From contig DOLC01000060.1 of the NCBI GenBank assembly GCA_003509545.1, forward strand, positions 1 to 60,482: DNA of 60,482 nt, given 5' to 3'. The translations under genes were made by a program, and so were the position numbers. Under the pieces are notes generated by a model. The model was not told the DNA's origin. It saw only the letters and a program-made list of their open reading frames with translations, and did not search any database. The stretch comes from Peptococcaceae bacterium (lineage in GTDB: Bacteria; Bacillota; DSM-521; Neomoorellales; Neomoorellaceae). Shown in pieces: positions 5,726-15,134 of this stretch (positions are counted from its first letter, which is position 1; each line of letters opens with the position of its first letter).

Positions 5726-7402
5726 CTAGAATCTACCTCCCCTAAGGATTATGGACAGCAGCCAGGTAAAAAGGACGACGGCTATCACCGAGCCGATTTC
5801 CAGTACCGGAAGGCGAAAGAAGAAGCGGCTACCCGTCAGGGGAAGGGCCCCCAAACCGGCGCTGATGATTAACCCGGCCATGATGATGCTGAAGGCCAGC
5901 AGGATCAGACTCAGGCTCAGCTTGTTCACTGCCGCCTCCAGGTGCCGAAAGAGCGACCGCAAATCCTGGTGCTCCAGCTTAACCGTCAAGTCCCCCCGGC
6001 TGAGGCGGGAAAGGACCCGATGGACCTGTAGGGGAAGTTCAAAGGCTATGTCTAAATATGCCCCCAGGTTCTCCTCCACCGCCCGCCAAACCTCCCGCGG
6101 CTGGTACCGGCGCCGGACCAGCTCCCAAATATAGGGAGTGGAAAGCTGGATAAAGCTCAAATCAGGGTCTAAAGCGGTTATGAGGCCCTCCAAGGAGAGA
6201 AGGGTCTTGGCCAGGAGGGTAAATTCAGCCGGCATACGGATACGAAACCGGAAGGCCACTTCGACGAGCTCGTCTATCGCCGGGCCCAGCTTAATATCCT
6301 TTAGCGGCACGGCCAAATACTTCTGGCGCAGCATGTCGATCTCCCTGCGCAGGGCCTTCATATCCAGATCAGGAGGCACGGTCCCCAGGTTAACCATACT
6401 GCGCACCACGTCCCTGCTGCGGCGCCTTACCATACCCAACACCAGGCGGCTTATCTCCCGCCGGTGTTCCTCCGACAGGGTGCCCACCACGCCGAAGTCC
6501 ATGAGGACAACTCTTTCTCCCGGGAGAACGGCCAGGTTGCCGGGATGGGGGTCTCCGTGGAAAACCCCTCCCACCAGCACCTGCCGGTAAAAGGCCCGCA
6601 CCAGGTTCTCGGCTATCCTCCGGCGGCTGTATCCCCGGCGACCGAGCTCCTCCAAATCGCCGATCTTTACGGCCTCCACGAATTCCATGGTCAAAACCCG
6701 GCCCGTAGTATACTCCCAGTATACGCGAGGTACATATACCCCTTCTTCGTCCCGCAGGGCCTGCCGGAGCCGGTCGGCATTACGCCCCTCGGCCGTATAA
6801 TCCAGCTCCTGTTTGAGCGCCCGGCTGAATTCCTCGGCCATGGCCACGAAGTCGTAAATCTGGCCGTAAACGCTGTGCCTCTGGGCCACCTGGGCTACGT
6901 AGTGGAGGATCTCCAGATCGGTGTGAATAACCCGCGCCACTTCCGGCCGCTGGACCTTCAGGATCACCCTTTGCCCCCCGGCCAGGGTAGCCAAATGTAC
7001 CTGGCCCAGGGAGGCTGCCGCCAGGGGCTCGGGGTCGAAGGAAGCAAAAATCTCCTCCCAGCCCTCCCCCAGCTCCTCCCGGAGGATCTCATACACCTTT
7101 TCGGTGGCAAAAGGAGTCACCCTGTCCTGGAGGAGGCTTAATTCTTTTACGATATCCCTGGGGACTATGTCGGGGCGGGTGCTCAAGAATTGGCCGAGTT
7201 TTATAAAGGTAGGCCCCAGCTCCTCCAGGGCCAGCCGCAGCCTTTCTCCCCGGGACAGGTGGATTTTTTCCCTTCCGTCGCCGCGGCCGAGCAAACCGCT
7301 AAAGCCGAGCTGGTCGATGAAATAGCCGAAGCCGTGCTTGGCCAGGACGTTGGCTATCCTCCGCAGCCTCTGAAGGTGCGCATAGCGGGGCATCAACACC
7401 AC
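5726..7402 (-). CDS. UbiB/AarF (ABC1) family protein kinase-like ATPase
   Basis: A 558-residue protein with the ABC1 atypical kinase core: the KxGQ motif in FIKLGQFLSTRPD near residue 70, AAASLGQVH, the lysine in VILKVQRPE, GDPHPGNLAVL and the metal-binding MDFGVVG, followed by two C-terminal membrane helices (about 500-555). Relatives support quinone biosynthesis or membrane lipid homeostasis; the substrate here is unknown. GTG 7402 is eight bases from GGAGGAG. It lies downstream of thiM and the DUF1614 gene on the same strand, but nothing suggests a shared function. Confidence 0.88.
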   Translation of the reverse strand: MVLMPRYAHLQRLRRIANVLAKHGFGYFIDQLGFSGLLGRGDGREKIHLSRGERLRLALEELGPTFIKLGQFLSTRPDIVPRDIVKELSLLQDRVTPFATEKVYEILREELGEGWEEIFASFDPEPLAAASLGQVHLATLAGGQRVILKVQRPEVARVIHTDLEILHYVAQVAQRHSVYGQIYDFVAMAEEFSRALKQELDYTAEGRNADRLRQALRDEEGVYVPRVYWEYTTGRVLTMEFVEAVKIGDLEELGRRGYSRRRIAENLVRAFYRQVLVGGVFHGDPHPGNLAVLPGERVVLMDFGVVGTLSEEHRREISRLVLGMVRRRSRDVVRSMVNLGTVPPDLDMKALRREIDMLRQKYLAVPLKDIKLGPAIDELVEVAFRFRIRMPAEFTLLAKTLLSLEGLITALDPDLSFIQLSTPYIWELVRRRYQPREVWRAVEENLGAYLDIAFELPLQVHRVLSRLSRGDLTVKLEHQDLRSLFRHLEAAVNKLSLSLILLAFSIIMAGLIISAGLGALPLTGSRFFFRLPVLEIGSVIAVVLFTWLLSIILRGGRF

Positions 7403-7471
7403 AGAAGGTTCTCCTCCACAGCTCTTTTGGAAACAACCATTAAGGTTTAGTCTCCCACGGGCGACAACCGT

Positions 7472-8119
7472 TTAACTTAGCAAAGCGGCCGCCAGGGCCA
7501 CCAGAAAGATGCCGTCGAAAACCCCCGCGCCCCCTATGCTGACCACTTGAGCTTTAAGCCTCTTGATGTCGCCCAGGTTTAAGATGTCGGCTCCCAGTAG
7601 GGTACCCAGGGCTCCCGCCACATAGGCCACCGGAGGCGCGTTATCGGGTGCAATTAAGATGGCCGCCAGGGCCGCCACCACCGGCGGAATAAAGGTGGGC
7701 AGGGTAATACCCGCCCCGGGCACCACCCGGGCCATGGCTTTGGTGACCACCGTTACGATTAGGGTGGCCAGGCAGGTGGGTCCGAAAGGCGCCCGGGTGC
7801 TTAAAAGGTATAAGGAAAAGAGCACCGGTATTACCGCTCCTCCTACGTTAATACAAACCACCTGGTAGTTTATCTGGGGAGGGTAGTAAAAGAAAAATAA
7901 AAAGGGATGCCACGGGGGCTCATGGTCGTATATCCGCTGGCGGTACAAGGGAATATTGATCAGACTTCCGGCAAGGGACCCTAGAAGCAACAGCAGCGCT
8001 CCCATGGGCGTCAGGCCCAGCTTGGCAAAGGAAAACACCGCCAGGTTCAAGAAAAGGGACAGGACCAGTAGAGGTATTATAACAAACAAAAAGATCAGGG
8101 GCCACAAAAAAGGAAACAC
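7472..8119 (-). CDS. DUF1614 family integral membrane protein
   Basis: A 215-residue protein with about six hydrophobic segments. The motif ARVVPGAGITLPTFIPP and the C-terminal GTLLGADILNL..IGGAGVFDGI are typical of DUF1614, a family of unknown function in Firmicutes and archaea. It is 28 bases downstream of thiM and probably cotranscribed with it; the aarF-like gene follows 69 bases later. Confidence 0.8.
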   Translation of the reverse strand: MFPFLWPLIFLFVIIPLLVLSLFLNLAVFSFAKLGLTPMGALLLLLGSLAGSLINIPLYRQRIYDHEPPWHPFLFFFYYPPQINYQVVCINVGGAVIPVLFSLYLLSTRAPFGPTCLATLIVTVVTKAMARVVPGAGITLPTFIPPVVAALAAILIAPDNAPPVAYVAGALGTLLGADILNLGDIKRLKAQVVSIGGAGVFDGIFLVALAAALLS

Positions 8120-8147
8120 CTTATCCCCTCCTCACCCCTACCGGCTC

Positions 8148-8954
8148 CTACAGCTCACGAATCCTTACCCCCCGGATAAGCCCATCGCGGGTCAAATTAT
8201 ACAAGGCATCCAAAAGGGCCACCTGAAAACTTCCGGGGCCGCCGGCAGCCTCTGCCGCCTTTTCTGCCGCCAGGCCGAAATAGGCCAGGGCTGCCGCACC
8301 GGCCTCCACCCCATCGGCCTCCACGGCCCGGAAGGCCGCGATGGCCGAAGTAACCGAACACCCCGTCCCCGTGACCCGGGTCAGCAGGGGATGCCCGTTG
8401 TCCACCGCCACCAACCTGGTCCCGTCGCTGACATAGTCGGTGGCCCCGGTTATCACCACCACGGTTTTGAGCTTACGGGCGGTCTCCCTCGTCAACTCCG
8501 CCACATCACCGGCGGGGGCGTGGCCCGCATCCACCCCCCGGGTCTGCCCTCCGAGTCCCGCCACACAGGCTACTTCCGACGCGTTGCCCCGCAGGATGTC
8601 CACGGGGATCTCCTCCATTATCTTCCGGGCCACTGACGTGCGGAAGGCGGTGGCTCCCGCACCCACCGGATCGAAAATTACCGGTATCCCGGCCTCCTTG
8701 GCCGCCTTGCCCGCCAGCAACATGGCCTCTACCACCTCTTGGGTAAGGGTGCCCATGTTTAAGACCAGCCCCTGGGCCAGTCTGGTCATATCCGCTACCT
8801 CCTCTGGGGCGTAGGCCATAACCGGGGAGGCGCCCACGGCCAGGGTAACGTTGGCCGTAACATTGGTAACCACCAAATTGGTAATATGGTGGATCAAGGG
8901 CCGCTGCTCCCGCACCCTCTCAAGACAACCGGCAACCTTTACTCCCCACTCCAT
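8148..8954 (-). CDS. thiM: Hydroxyethylthiazole kinase
   Basis: A 268-residue ribokinase-like enzyme that phosphorylates 4-methyl-5-(2-hydroxyethyl)thiazole for thiamine salvage. Seen: LIHHITNLVVTNVTAN near the N-terminus, LNMGTL, FDPVGAGAT, and the anion-hole motif GTGCSVTSAIAA with the catalytic Cys near residue 200. ATG 8954 has AGAAAGG nine bases upstream; ATG 8963 is too close to it. No TPP riboswitch consensus was found in the roughly 110-base GC-rich leader, although the leader can fold into hairpins. No other thi gene is present here. Confidence 0.92.
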   Translation of the reverse strand: MEWGVKVAGCLERVREQRPLIHHITNLVVTNVTANVTLAVGASPVMAYAPEEVADMTRLAQGLVLNMGTLTQEVVEAMLLAGKAAKEAGIPVIFDPVGAGATAFRTSVARKIMEEIPVDILRGNASEVACVAGLGGQTRGVDAGHAPAGDVAELTRETARKLKTVVVITGATDYVSDGTRLVAVDNGHPLLTRVTGTGCSVTSAIAAFRAVEADGVEAGAAALAYFGLAAEKAAEAAGGPGSFQVALLDALYNLTRDGLIRGVRIREL

Positions 8955-9103
8955 ATTCTCCATCCTTTCTGTTCCGGAAATGATACCTTGCCCGTTCTTA
9001 CTCCTTCCACAGTGTTGCCCGCCGCGTCCGGAGCCGGGTTCCCCGCCACGGGCCCTTAAGGGTTATTTTACCATACTTTGGCCTTGCGTTTTTGAAGAAG
9101 TGA

Positions 9104-9109
9104 TATAAT
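9104..9109 (+). promoter_or_regulatory. -10 of the MFS exporter gene
   Basis: TATAAT, 49 bases before the GTG start. The best -35 candidate is TTGCGT (9084) with a short 14-bp spacer, so the promoter is weak or regulated. Confidence 0.4.
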
Positions 9110-9158
9110 AGGGGTATGATTTACTAAAAAAGTCAGCACTAAAGGGGAGAGGTAAACC

Positions 9159-10547
9159 GTGGAAGAAAGCCGACAACTAACAACCGGCCGCAACTACGCC
9201 CTGCTGGTATGTACTTTGGCCTCTTTCTTGACCCCCTTTATGGGCAGCTCTATTAACCTGGCCATCCCCACCATCGGCGCCGAGTTCCACGCCGAAGCTT
9301 TGAGCCTCAATTGGGTGGTTTCGGCGTTCCTCTTGACTTCGGCCGCCTTTCTCCTACCCCTGGGTCGGCTGGCCGACCTCTACGGCCGCAAGAAAATGTT
9401 CCTGGGAGGTCTGGCGGGATATACCCTTTTCTCCCTGCTCTCAGCCTTGGCTCCGACCCTGCCCTTTTTAATCGTCACCCGGGCCCTGCACGGGATAAGC
9501 TGCGCCATGATCTTCAGCACCGCCGTGGCCATCCTTATTTCCACCTTTCCCGCCCATTCGCGGGGGCGGGTGCTGGGGATAAACGCCGCGGCAGTTTACG
9601 CCGGTCTGTCCGCCGGCCCCTTTTTGGGAGGAATAATCACCCATTATCTGGGGTGGCGCTTCCTGTTTGGTGCCAACGCCCTAGTGGGGCTGTTCACCCT
9701 GGCCGTTGCCGGGGCCAAGCTGGAGGGAGAATGGGTAGGAGTCAGGGATGAAAGGTTCGACTGGGCCGGTTCTCTCCTGTCTGTGCTGAGCCTGGCCGCC
9801 GTAATTTACGGCGCCTCCACCTTTTCCCTGGGGGCGTTTACCAAGGGGCTTTTCTTCGCCGGCCTGGCCGGCATCCTTCTTTTCGCCTGGCAGGAATCAC
9901 GGGCTCCCTTTCCCCTATTGAACGTTCGGCTTTTTAAGGGCAACCCGGCCTTTACCTTCTCCAACCTGGCCGCCCTGATCAACTACAGCGCCACCTATGC
10001 CGTGGGATACCTGCTTTCCCTGTACCTCCAGATAGCCAAGGGCCTGGACGCCCAAACCGCCGGGCTCATCCTTTTGATCCAGCCTGTGGTCCAGGTACTG
10101 ATTTCCCCTATAGCAGGCCAGCTCTCCGACCGGGTGGAGCCCCGCATCGTAGCCTCTACAGGTATGGGCCTAACGTCCCTGGGCCTCCTAGTGCTATCCA
10201 CCTTAAGCCTACAGTCTCCCCTTCTACTGGTCGCCGCCATTCTCCTGCTCCTGGGGGTCGGCTTCGCCCTCTTTTCCTCACCCAACACCAATGCCGTGAT
10301 GAGTTCGGCACCCAAAGCCTACTACGGCGTAGCCTCGTCCATCCTGGGGACTATGCGCCTTTTGGGGCAGGCCTTCAGCATGGCCATCGTTACCGTAATG
10401 TTTAACCTTTACTTCAGGGGCATCCAGATCAGCCCCCAGAACGCCGATCTCCTGGTTAAAAGCATGAGCCTGTCCTTCATTGCCTTCACTGTCTTCTCCG
10501 TAGGGGGAATTTTCGCTTCCCTGGCCCGGGGACAGATCCATCACTAG
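9159..10547 (+). CDS. MFS drug exporter, DHA2 (EmrB/QacA, 14-helix) type
   Basis: A 462-residue, strongly hydrophobic protein. Motif A GRLADLYGRKKMF follows helix 2, and motif C-like AAAVYAGLSAGPFLGGII lies in helix 5, as in proton-coupled antiporters of the EmrB/QacA group; length and spacing fit 14 membrane helices. The start is GTG 9159 behind AGGGGAGAGGT. It is a single gene with a terminator right after it. The substrate is unknown; multidrug or metabolite export is the family role. Confidence 0.88.
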   Translation: MEESRQLTTGRNYALLVCTLASFLTPFMGSSINLAIPTIGAEFHAEALSLNWVVSAFLLTSAAFLLPLGRLADLYGRKKMFLGGLAGYTLFSLLSALAPTLPFLIVTRALHGISCAMIFSTAVAILISTFPAHSRGRVLGINAAAVYAGLSAGPFLGGIITHYLGWRFLFGANALVGLFTLAVAGAKLEGEWVGVRDERFDWAGSLLSVLSLAAVIYGASTFSLGAFTKGLFFAGLAGILLFAWQESRAPFPLLNVRLFKGNPAFTFSNLAALINYSATYAVGYLLSLYLQIAKGLDAQTAGLILLIQPVVQVLISPIAGQLSDRVEPRIVASTGMGLTSLGLLVLSTLSLQSPLLLVAAILLLLGVGFALFSSPNTNAVMSSAPKAYYGVASSILGTMRLLGQAFSMAIVTVMFNLYFRGIQISPQNADLLVKSMSLSFIAFTVFSVGGIFASLARGQIHH

Positions 10548-10559
10548 TTCCGCTAACAA

Positions 10560-10591
10560 AAAAGGGGTTTCAGCATCCCTGAAACCCCTTT
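10560..10591. terminator. Bidirectional terminator
   Basis: AAAGGGGTTTCAG(CATC)CTGAAACCCCTTT. It ends the MFS gene on the plus strand and the Val-Asp-Phe tRNA operon on the minus strand. Confidence 0.9.
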
Positions 10592-10603
10592 AACTTTCCA
10601 TAA

Positions 10604-10679
10604 TGGTGCCCCAGGGCGGAATCGAACCGCCGACACGTGGATTTTCAGTCCACTGCTCTACCAACTGAGCTACCGGGGC
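10604..10679 (-). tRNA. tRNA-Phe(GAA)
   Basis: GCCCCGG acceptor, anticodon loop CUGAAAA, encoded CCA at 10604-10606. Third gene of the tRNA operon. Confidence 0.95.
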
Positions 10680-10683
10680 ACAA

Positions 10684-10760
10684 TGGCGGAGCCGACGGGA
10701 TTCGAACCCGCGATCTTCGGCGTGACAGGCCGACATGTTAAACCGCTACACTACGGCTCC
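10684..10760 (-). tRNA. tRNA-Asp(GUC)
   Basis: GGAGCCG/CGGCTCC acceptor, anticodon loop CUGUCAC, encoded CCA at 10684-10686. Confidence 0.95.
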
Positions 10761-10765
10761 GCGTG

Positions 10766-10840
10766 TGGTGGGCGATGGTAGATTTGAACTACCGACCCCT
10801 TGCTTGTAAGGCAAGTGCTCTCCCCCTGAGCTAATCGCCC
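10766..10840 (-). tRNA. tRNA-Val(UAC)
   Basis: GGGCGAT/ATCGCCC acceptor, anticodon loop CUUACAA, encoded CCA at 10766-10768. First gene of the operon. Confidence 0.95.
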
Positions 10841-10861
10841 GCAGCTCGCGCTGCGGTAGTT

Positions 10862-10890
10862 ATTATAGCATGGGTCGTCGCCGGAGTCAA
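10862..10890 (-). promoter_or_regulatory. Promoter of the tRNA-Val/Asp/Phe operon
   Basis: Minus strand TTGACT (10890-10885), a 17-bp spacer and TATAAT (10867-10862): near-consensus. Repeat element D starts just upstream, with 3 bp between its target duplication and the -35. Confidence 0.92.
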
Positions 10891-10902
10891 CGGTCCGGAA
10901 AC

Positions 10903-10954
10903 CTGAGTTATCCCCAGTTTTTGCAGGCCTAGACTCAAAATGGGGATACGCCAG
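10903..10954. repeat. MITE-like element, copy D (52-bp minimal form)
   Basis: It consists of little more than the two inverted ends (CTGAGTTATCCCCAGTTTTT and, inverted, CTGGCGTATCCCCATTTTG) flanked by a 9-bp duplication TCCGGAAAC / TCCGGAAGC (8 of 9 identical; 10894-10902, 10955-10963). Confidence 0.8.
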
Positions 10955-10974
10955 TCCGGAAGCCTCTAAAATCC

Positions 10975-13086
10975 CTAGGCGGCGGGATGGAGGAGGCCCC
11001 GTACGATCCGGAGGCCCGAGCCGTTTCTCAACAGCTCCCAGTAGGAGCGGCCGCCCTCCCGCCGTACCAAGAGGTCCACGGTTCCCGGACCCACCTGCAG
11101 ATTTTTTATCCGCATGAAGGATATACTTTCCGGAAGAACCGGGTCCAGGAAGACCTCGCCCGCCGTCACCCTCGGGAAGAGGCCGAGGATGGCCTGCAAT
11201 ACCAGAAATACGGTACCCGCCGCCCACGCCTGGGGAGAACACGCGGCAGGATAGGGTACGGGGCGGCCCTCTTCCCGGGCAAACCCGCAAAACAGCTCGG
11301 GCAGGCGATAGCCGAAGTGCCTGGCCGCCTGGAATAGGCCTTCGATCACCAGGTTCGCCTCCTGTCGGAAGCCATAGCGCACCAGCCCCATCACGATGAG
11401 GGAATTATCGTGGGGCCAAACGGAGCCGTTGTGATAGCTGATGGGGTTGTAGGCCCGGGCTTTATTGCTCATGGTACGGATTCCGTATCCCGAAAACATG
11501 TCCGGCGCCAAAAGCCTTCTCGCCACCCGTTGGGCCGCATGCTCGTCCAGCAAACCGGACCACAGGCAGTGTCCCCCGTTAGAGGTAACCGTCTCCACCC
11601 GGCGTTTGTCCTTATCTAAGGCCAGAGCGATGAACCCGTCCCCTTCCATCCAAAAGGCCCGCCGGAAGTTTTGCCTCAAACTTACGGCACTCTTCCGCAG
11701 TTCTTCCGCCTTGGCATTATTCCCCATACCGTCGAATATGGCCGCCCATTTTATCTTGGCGTCGTATATATATCCCTGGACCTCGGCCAGGGCAATGGGA
11801 GCCTCGGCCAGGGCACCCGATTTATGGACGATGGAATCGCCCGAGTCCTTCCATCCCTGGTTTTCAATGCCTGCCGGGGATTCCTTCAAATACTCCACGA
11901 ATCCATCCCCGTCACGGTCTCCGTATTCGTCGATCCAGCCCAGGGCGTAATCAACGGCCGGCAGATACTCACGGACGAAAGCCTCGTCTCCTGTCCAGTG
12001 GTAATACTCCGCCAGCAAGACCAGGAAGAGGGGCGTGGCGTCCACGGTCCCGTAATAGGGGGTATGGGGTATCCGCCGGAGGTTGGCCAGCTCTCCCCTC
12101 CGGATCTCGTGGGGAATCTTACCCGGCTGCTCGTCCCGCCAGGGATCCACCCTTTGCCCCTGGTATCTGGCCAGGGTCCGGATGATGGCCCGTGCTATAG
12201 ACGGGTTGAGCAAGAGGGTCTGGACTGCCGTTATAATACTGTCCCGTCCGAAGGGAACGGCAAACCACGGGATGCCGGCCACGGGGAACAACCCGTCACC
12301 GAAGTCGACCATGAGGGCCCGCAGGTCGATAAGGCTCTGGCTTACCCAGGAGTTAAAATCGGGATTATCGGTAACTATTTCCGTGCAACCCCGGAGCCAC
12401 GCCCGCCGGGATTTCTTTATCGACCGCAATACCGCCGTAGTGTTCCGCTGAGACGGGCGGGGTTCTCCCTCGATTGAGGGGGCTACGAAAAGGGTAACGC
12501 CAAAAGTACCGTTCACCGGCAGCTTAACTCGGTACTCCAGCTTTCCGCCGGCCGATACCGCGTCCGGGGCCGGATCCAGTTTAATTTCCGTACGCCGGGT
12601 CAAACCATCGGCTCCCCGGTACTGAAAAGCCAGCTCCCGCCGGCCCACGGTGACCGAGGGGTTACGGCCCATTCCCCCGGAAACACAACCCCTCACTTCA
12701 AAAATGTCCGTAAAATCGGCCTCCACGTATAAGTCCAGGCTTACTTCGATCTCCTGGCGGTGGTAGTTCCGGAGGAGAATTTTTTCATAAAGGGCTCCCC
12801 CGCTAATGAATAAATGCCTGCGGATAAACAGGGAATGAGGGGGCACTACCCAACCGCCGGCCGTACTCATTTCCGGGTTGGTCGCCAGCACAACGGCCTC
12901 GTTATTGCCTTCGGTTTTCAGGTCCAACAGAGTAGGTTTGGAACCGTTAAGGTACAACTCCATGCGGCTGAGAAAGCGGGTATCTCGGGTATAAAGTCCT
13001 AAACTATTTTCATCTGCTTTACTGACGTCGCCTAGTTTATCAAAGAGCAGGAAAATATCGTTTTCTTTAATCACCGAATACCTCAA
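10975..13086 (-). CDS. Amylo-alpha-1,6-glucosidase / glycogen-debranching enzyme
   Basis: A protein of about 703 residues with the two-domain layout of bacterial GDE-like glucosidases. An N-terminal beta domain covers roughly 1-220 (YTRDTRFLSRMELYLNG), and an (alpha/alpha)6 catalytic domain follows with GIPWFAVPFGRDS, GTVDATPLFLVLL, ENQGWKDSGDS and NGSVWPHDNSLI; the acid catalysts of GH133-like proteins lie in these blocks. It would release alpha-1,6-linked glucose at branch points of glycogen or similar glucans. TTG 13086 follows GGGGAGG by eight bases; an upstream GTG at 13110 lies before that site. It appears to be monocistronic. Confidence 0.85.
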   Translation of the reverse strand: MRYSVIKENDIFLLFDKLGDVSKADENSLGLYTRDTRFLSRMELYLNGSKPTLLDLKTEGNNEAVVLATNPEMSTAGGWVVPPHSLFIRRHLFISGGALYEKILLRNYHRQEIEVSLDLYVEADFTDIFEVRGCVSGGMGRNPSVTVGRRELAFQYRGADGLTRRTEIKLDPAPDAVSAGGKLEYRVKLPVNGTFGVTLFVAPSIEGEPRPSQRNTTAVLRSIKKSRRAWLRGCTEIVTDNPDFNSWVSQSLIDLRALMVDFGDGLFPVAGIPWFAVPFGRDSIITAVQTLLLNPSIARAIIRTLARYQGQRVDPWRDEQPGKIPHEIRRGELANLRRIPHTPYYGTVDATPLFLVLLAEYYHWTGDEAFVREYLPAVDYALGWIDEYGDRDGDGFVEYLKESPAGIENQGWKDSGDSIVHKSGALAEAPIALAEVQGYIYDAKIKWAAIFDGMGNNAKAEELRKSAVSLRQNFRRAFWMEGDGFIALALDKDKRRVETVTSNGGHCLWSGLLDEHAAQRVARRLLAPDMFSGYGIRTMSNKARAYNPISYHNGSVWPHDNSLIVMGLVRYGFRQEANLVIEGLFQAARHFGYRLPELFCGFAREEGRPVPYPAACSPQAWAAGTVFLVLQAILGLFPRVTAGEVFLDPVLPESISFMRIKNLQVGPGTVDLLVRREGGRSYWELLRNGSGLRIVRGLLHPAA

Positions 13087-13235
13087 AACTGCTGCCTCCC
13101 CTTCTCCCACTCCAGCCTCTGGTCGTATTTTATAGCACCTTATAGCTTCCTTGGCAAGGCCCCTCCGCCGATTTCCTCCTGGAATTTTAACTTGCGGCAG
13201 ACATTTTCTGGACCGTCCTTGCGCAGACCGAAAAG

Positions 13236-13273
13236 AAAAACCCGGCCTCCCGTGCGGCGGACAGACCGGGTTT
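13236..13273 (-). terminator. Terminator of the speE-speB operon
   Basis: Minus strand AAACCCGG and CCGGGTTT with a 20-base loop, followed by TTC TTTTC. Confidence 0.75.
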
Positions 13274-13321
13274 CCCGTCGGTTCCCATGCTTAAAGGGCA
13301 TGTACGGCCGGGCATCTTGCT

Positions 13322-14194
13322 TCAGCCGAAGCACAGAACGGCTTCCCTTACAATCTTGGCCGCTAGGACGGAGGTGATGTCCCCGCAATCGTGGGGCGGG
13401 CAGACCTCCACCAGATCCATGGCCACCACCCGGCTTCCCTTCAGGCTGTAGATGGCCTCAAAAATCTCCTGGGGCCGGCAGCCTCCCGGCTCCGGAGTGC
13501 CCGTCCCGGGGGCAAAGGCAGGATCGATGACATCGATATCCACGCTCAGGTAAAGGGGACGGCCGGTCAAGTGGGGCACCAACCTGGTCAAGGGCTCCAA
13601 AATCTTGTCCAGGAAGAAGTTGGTTTCCCGGCTGCCGTAGGCCAGCTCTTCCCAAGTACAGGACCGCACCCCGAACTGGTACAGGTTGTCCGGCCCTATT
13701 TCCCCCGCCACCAGCCGCATAACCGTAGCATGGGAATAGCGCTTCCCCAGGTATTCCTCCCGGAGGTCCGCATGGGCGTCCAGCTGGATCACCGCCAGGT
13801 CCGGGTACCGGCGGCGTACCGCCCGTATTAGAGGATAGCTTACTAAGTGTTCCCCTCCTAGGGCGAGGAAGAACTTGCCGTCCCCTAGGATCGCCTCTGC
13901 CGCCCCCTCTATCCGGTGAAGATTCTCTTCTATATCCCCCGGAATCAACTCGAGATCGCCCAGGTCGCAAAAAGGAACTTCCCCCAGGCTCCTCCAGACG
14001 GCCGGGCTGAATTCTTCCAGTACCTCCGAGACGGCCCGAATGACGGCAGGCCCAAAGCGGCAGCCGGGCCGGAAGCTGGTGGAGACATCCAGGGGTAAAC
14101 CCAGCAGGCAGACCCTTGCTCCGGCATAGTCTTCCCTGCTTCCGAGGAAACTCCCCTGGCGGAGGAACCTCACGCCGCTGCCGGCATCCAGCAT
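13322..14194 (-). CDS. speB: Agmatinase / ureohydrolase
   Basis: A 290-residue arginase-superfamily enzyme. Manganese ligands are visible in LALGGEHLVSYPL, QLDAHADLREEY and SVDIDVIDPAFAPGTG; the GT-P-EPGG segment is typical of agmatinase. It would hydrolyse agmatine to putrescine and urea in the cytosol. It overlaps the end of speE (TGATG), so the two polyamine genes are translationally coupled and putrescine feeds spermidine synthesis. The C-terminus VREAVLCFG is normal length. Confidence 0.92.
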   Translation of the reverse strand: MLDAGSGVRFLRQGSFLGSREDYAGARVCLLGLPLDVSTSFRPGCRFGPAVIRAVSEVLEEFSPAVWRSLGEVPFCDLGDLELIPGDIEENLHRIEGAAEAILGDGKFFLALGGEHLVSYPLIRAVRRRYPDLAVIQLDAHADLREEYLGKRYSHATVMRLVAGEIGPDNLYQFGVRSCTWEELAYGSRETNFFLDKILEPLTRLVPHLTGRPLYLSVDIDVIDPAFAPGTGTPEPGGCRPQEIFEAIYSLKGSRVVAMDLVEVCPPHDCGDITSVLAAKIVREAVLCFG

Positions 14195-15048
14195 CAGAAA
14201 ATCTCCTCTTCTTCACCCGGCCTCAAAATCTCCTGCACAAAGGGCGGCAGGGCAAAGGCTGCCTTGTGGACTTCTGGAGAGTAGTAACGGGTAGGGAGGG
14301 AGGGAATGGCCTGGAGATCCACCTTCAGGGGATCGTATTTCTTGCTGCCCAGGCTGAAGGTCCAAAGTCCCCCCGGATAAGTGGGCACGGTGGCCAGGTA
14401 AAGCCGGGTCACCGGAAAAATACCGGCTATGTCCCTCTGCACCCGACGGATAAACGCCGCGTTGAAAAAGGGCGATTCCGTCTGGGCCACGAATAGCCCG
14501 TCGTCCTTCAAGGCATGATACACATTCTGGTAAAATTCCCGGGAAAAGAGGCCGGCCGCCGGGCCCACCGGGTCCGTGGAATCCACAATAATTACATCGT
14601 ACTGGTCCCGCACCCAGCGGACGTGCTCTATCCCGTCCTCGAATCTTATCTCCACCCGGGCGTCTTCCAGGCCGCAGGATATCTCCGGCAGATACTCCTT
14701 AGCGTTGGCCACCACCCGGGCATCGATCTCCACCAGTACAGCCCGTTCCACTTCCGTATGCTTGATAACCTCCCGGATGGCTCCCCCGTCTCCCCCGCCT
14801 ATCACCAGGACTTCCCGGGGATGGGGATGGGTATTGAGGGGCACATGGGAGATCATTTCATGATAGACGAACTCATCCATGACCGTGGTCTGGATCACAT
14901 CATCCAGCAGGAGCATCCGGCCGAAGGCTTCGGTCTCCACCACCGCCAGATCCTGGTACGCCGTTCTCTCCCGGTGCAACGTCTTGACGACGCGGCAGGA
15001 CAACGCAAGACTCGGCGTCTGCAACTCGGTTACCCACAGACCTTGCAT
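14194..15048 (-). CDS. speE: Spermidine synthase
   Basis: A 284-residue polyamine aminopropyltransferase. The N-terminal beta domain is followed by a Rossmann domain with VIGGGDGGAIREVIKH (binding of decarboxylated SAM), EIDARVV, DGIEHV and the catalytic IIVDSTDPVGPAAGLF. It transfers aminopropyl from decarboxylated SAM to putrescine. The start is ATG 15048 behind GAGGGGG. It is the first gene of the speE-speB operon. An inverted repeat GTATGC/GCATAC brackets the likely promoter (15081-15109), a possible operator. Confidence 0.93.
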   Translation of the reverse strand: MQGLWVTELQTPSLALSCRVVKTLHRERTAYQDLAVVETEAFGRMLLLDDVIQTTVMDEFVYHEMISHVPLNTHPHPREVLVIGGGDGGAIREVIKHTEVERAVLVEIDARVVANAKEYLPEISCGLEDARVEIRFEDGIEHVRWVRDQYDVIIVDSTDPVGPAAGLFSREFYQNVYHALKDDGLFVAQTESPFFNAAFIRRVQRDIAGIFPVTRLYLATVPTYPGGLWTFSLGSKKYDPLKVDLQAIPSLPTRYYSPEVHKAAFALPPFVQEILRPGEEEEIF

Positions 15049-15134
15049 TGACGTCTTTCTACCCCCTCAGTCCATATTTTGTATGCCTTTGGCGCCCAGT
15101 TAAGCATACACCTTACCGGGCCCCATTGCAATGC

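Noticed and set aside
8955..9060. thiM leader as a TPP or other riboswitch
   Set aside because: The leader is GC-rich and can fold, but the conserved TPP core sequences are absent and I could not match another class.
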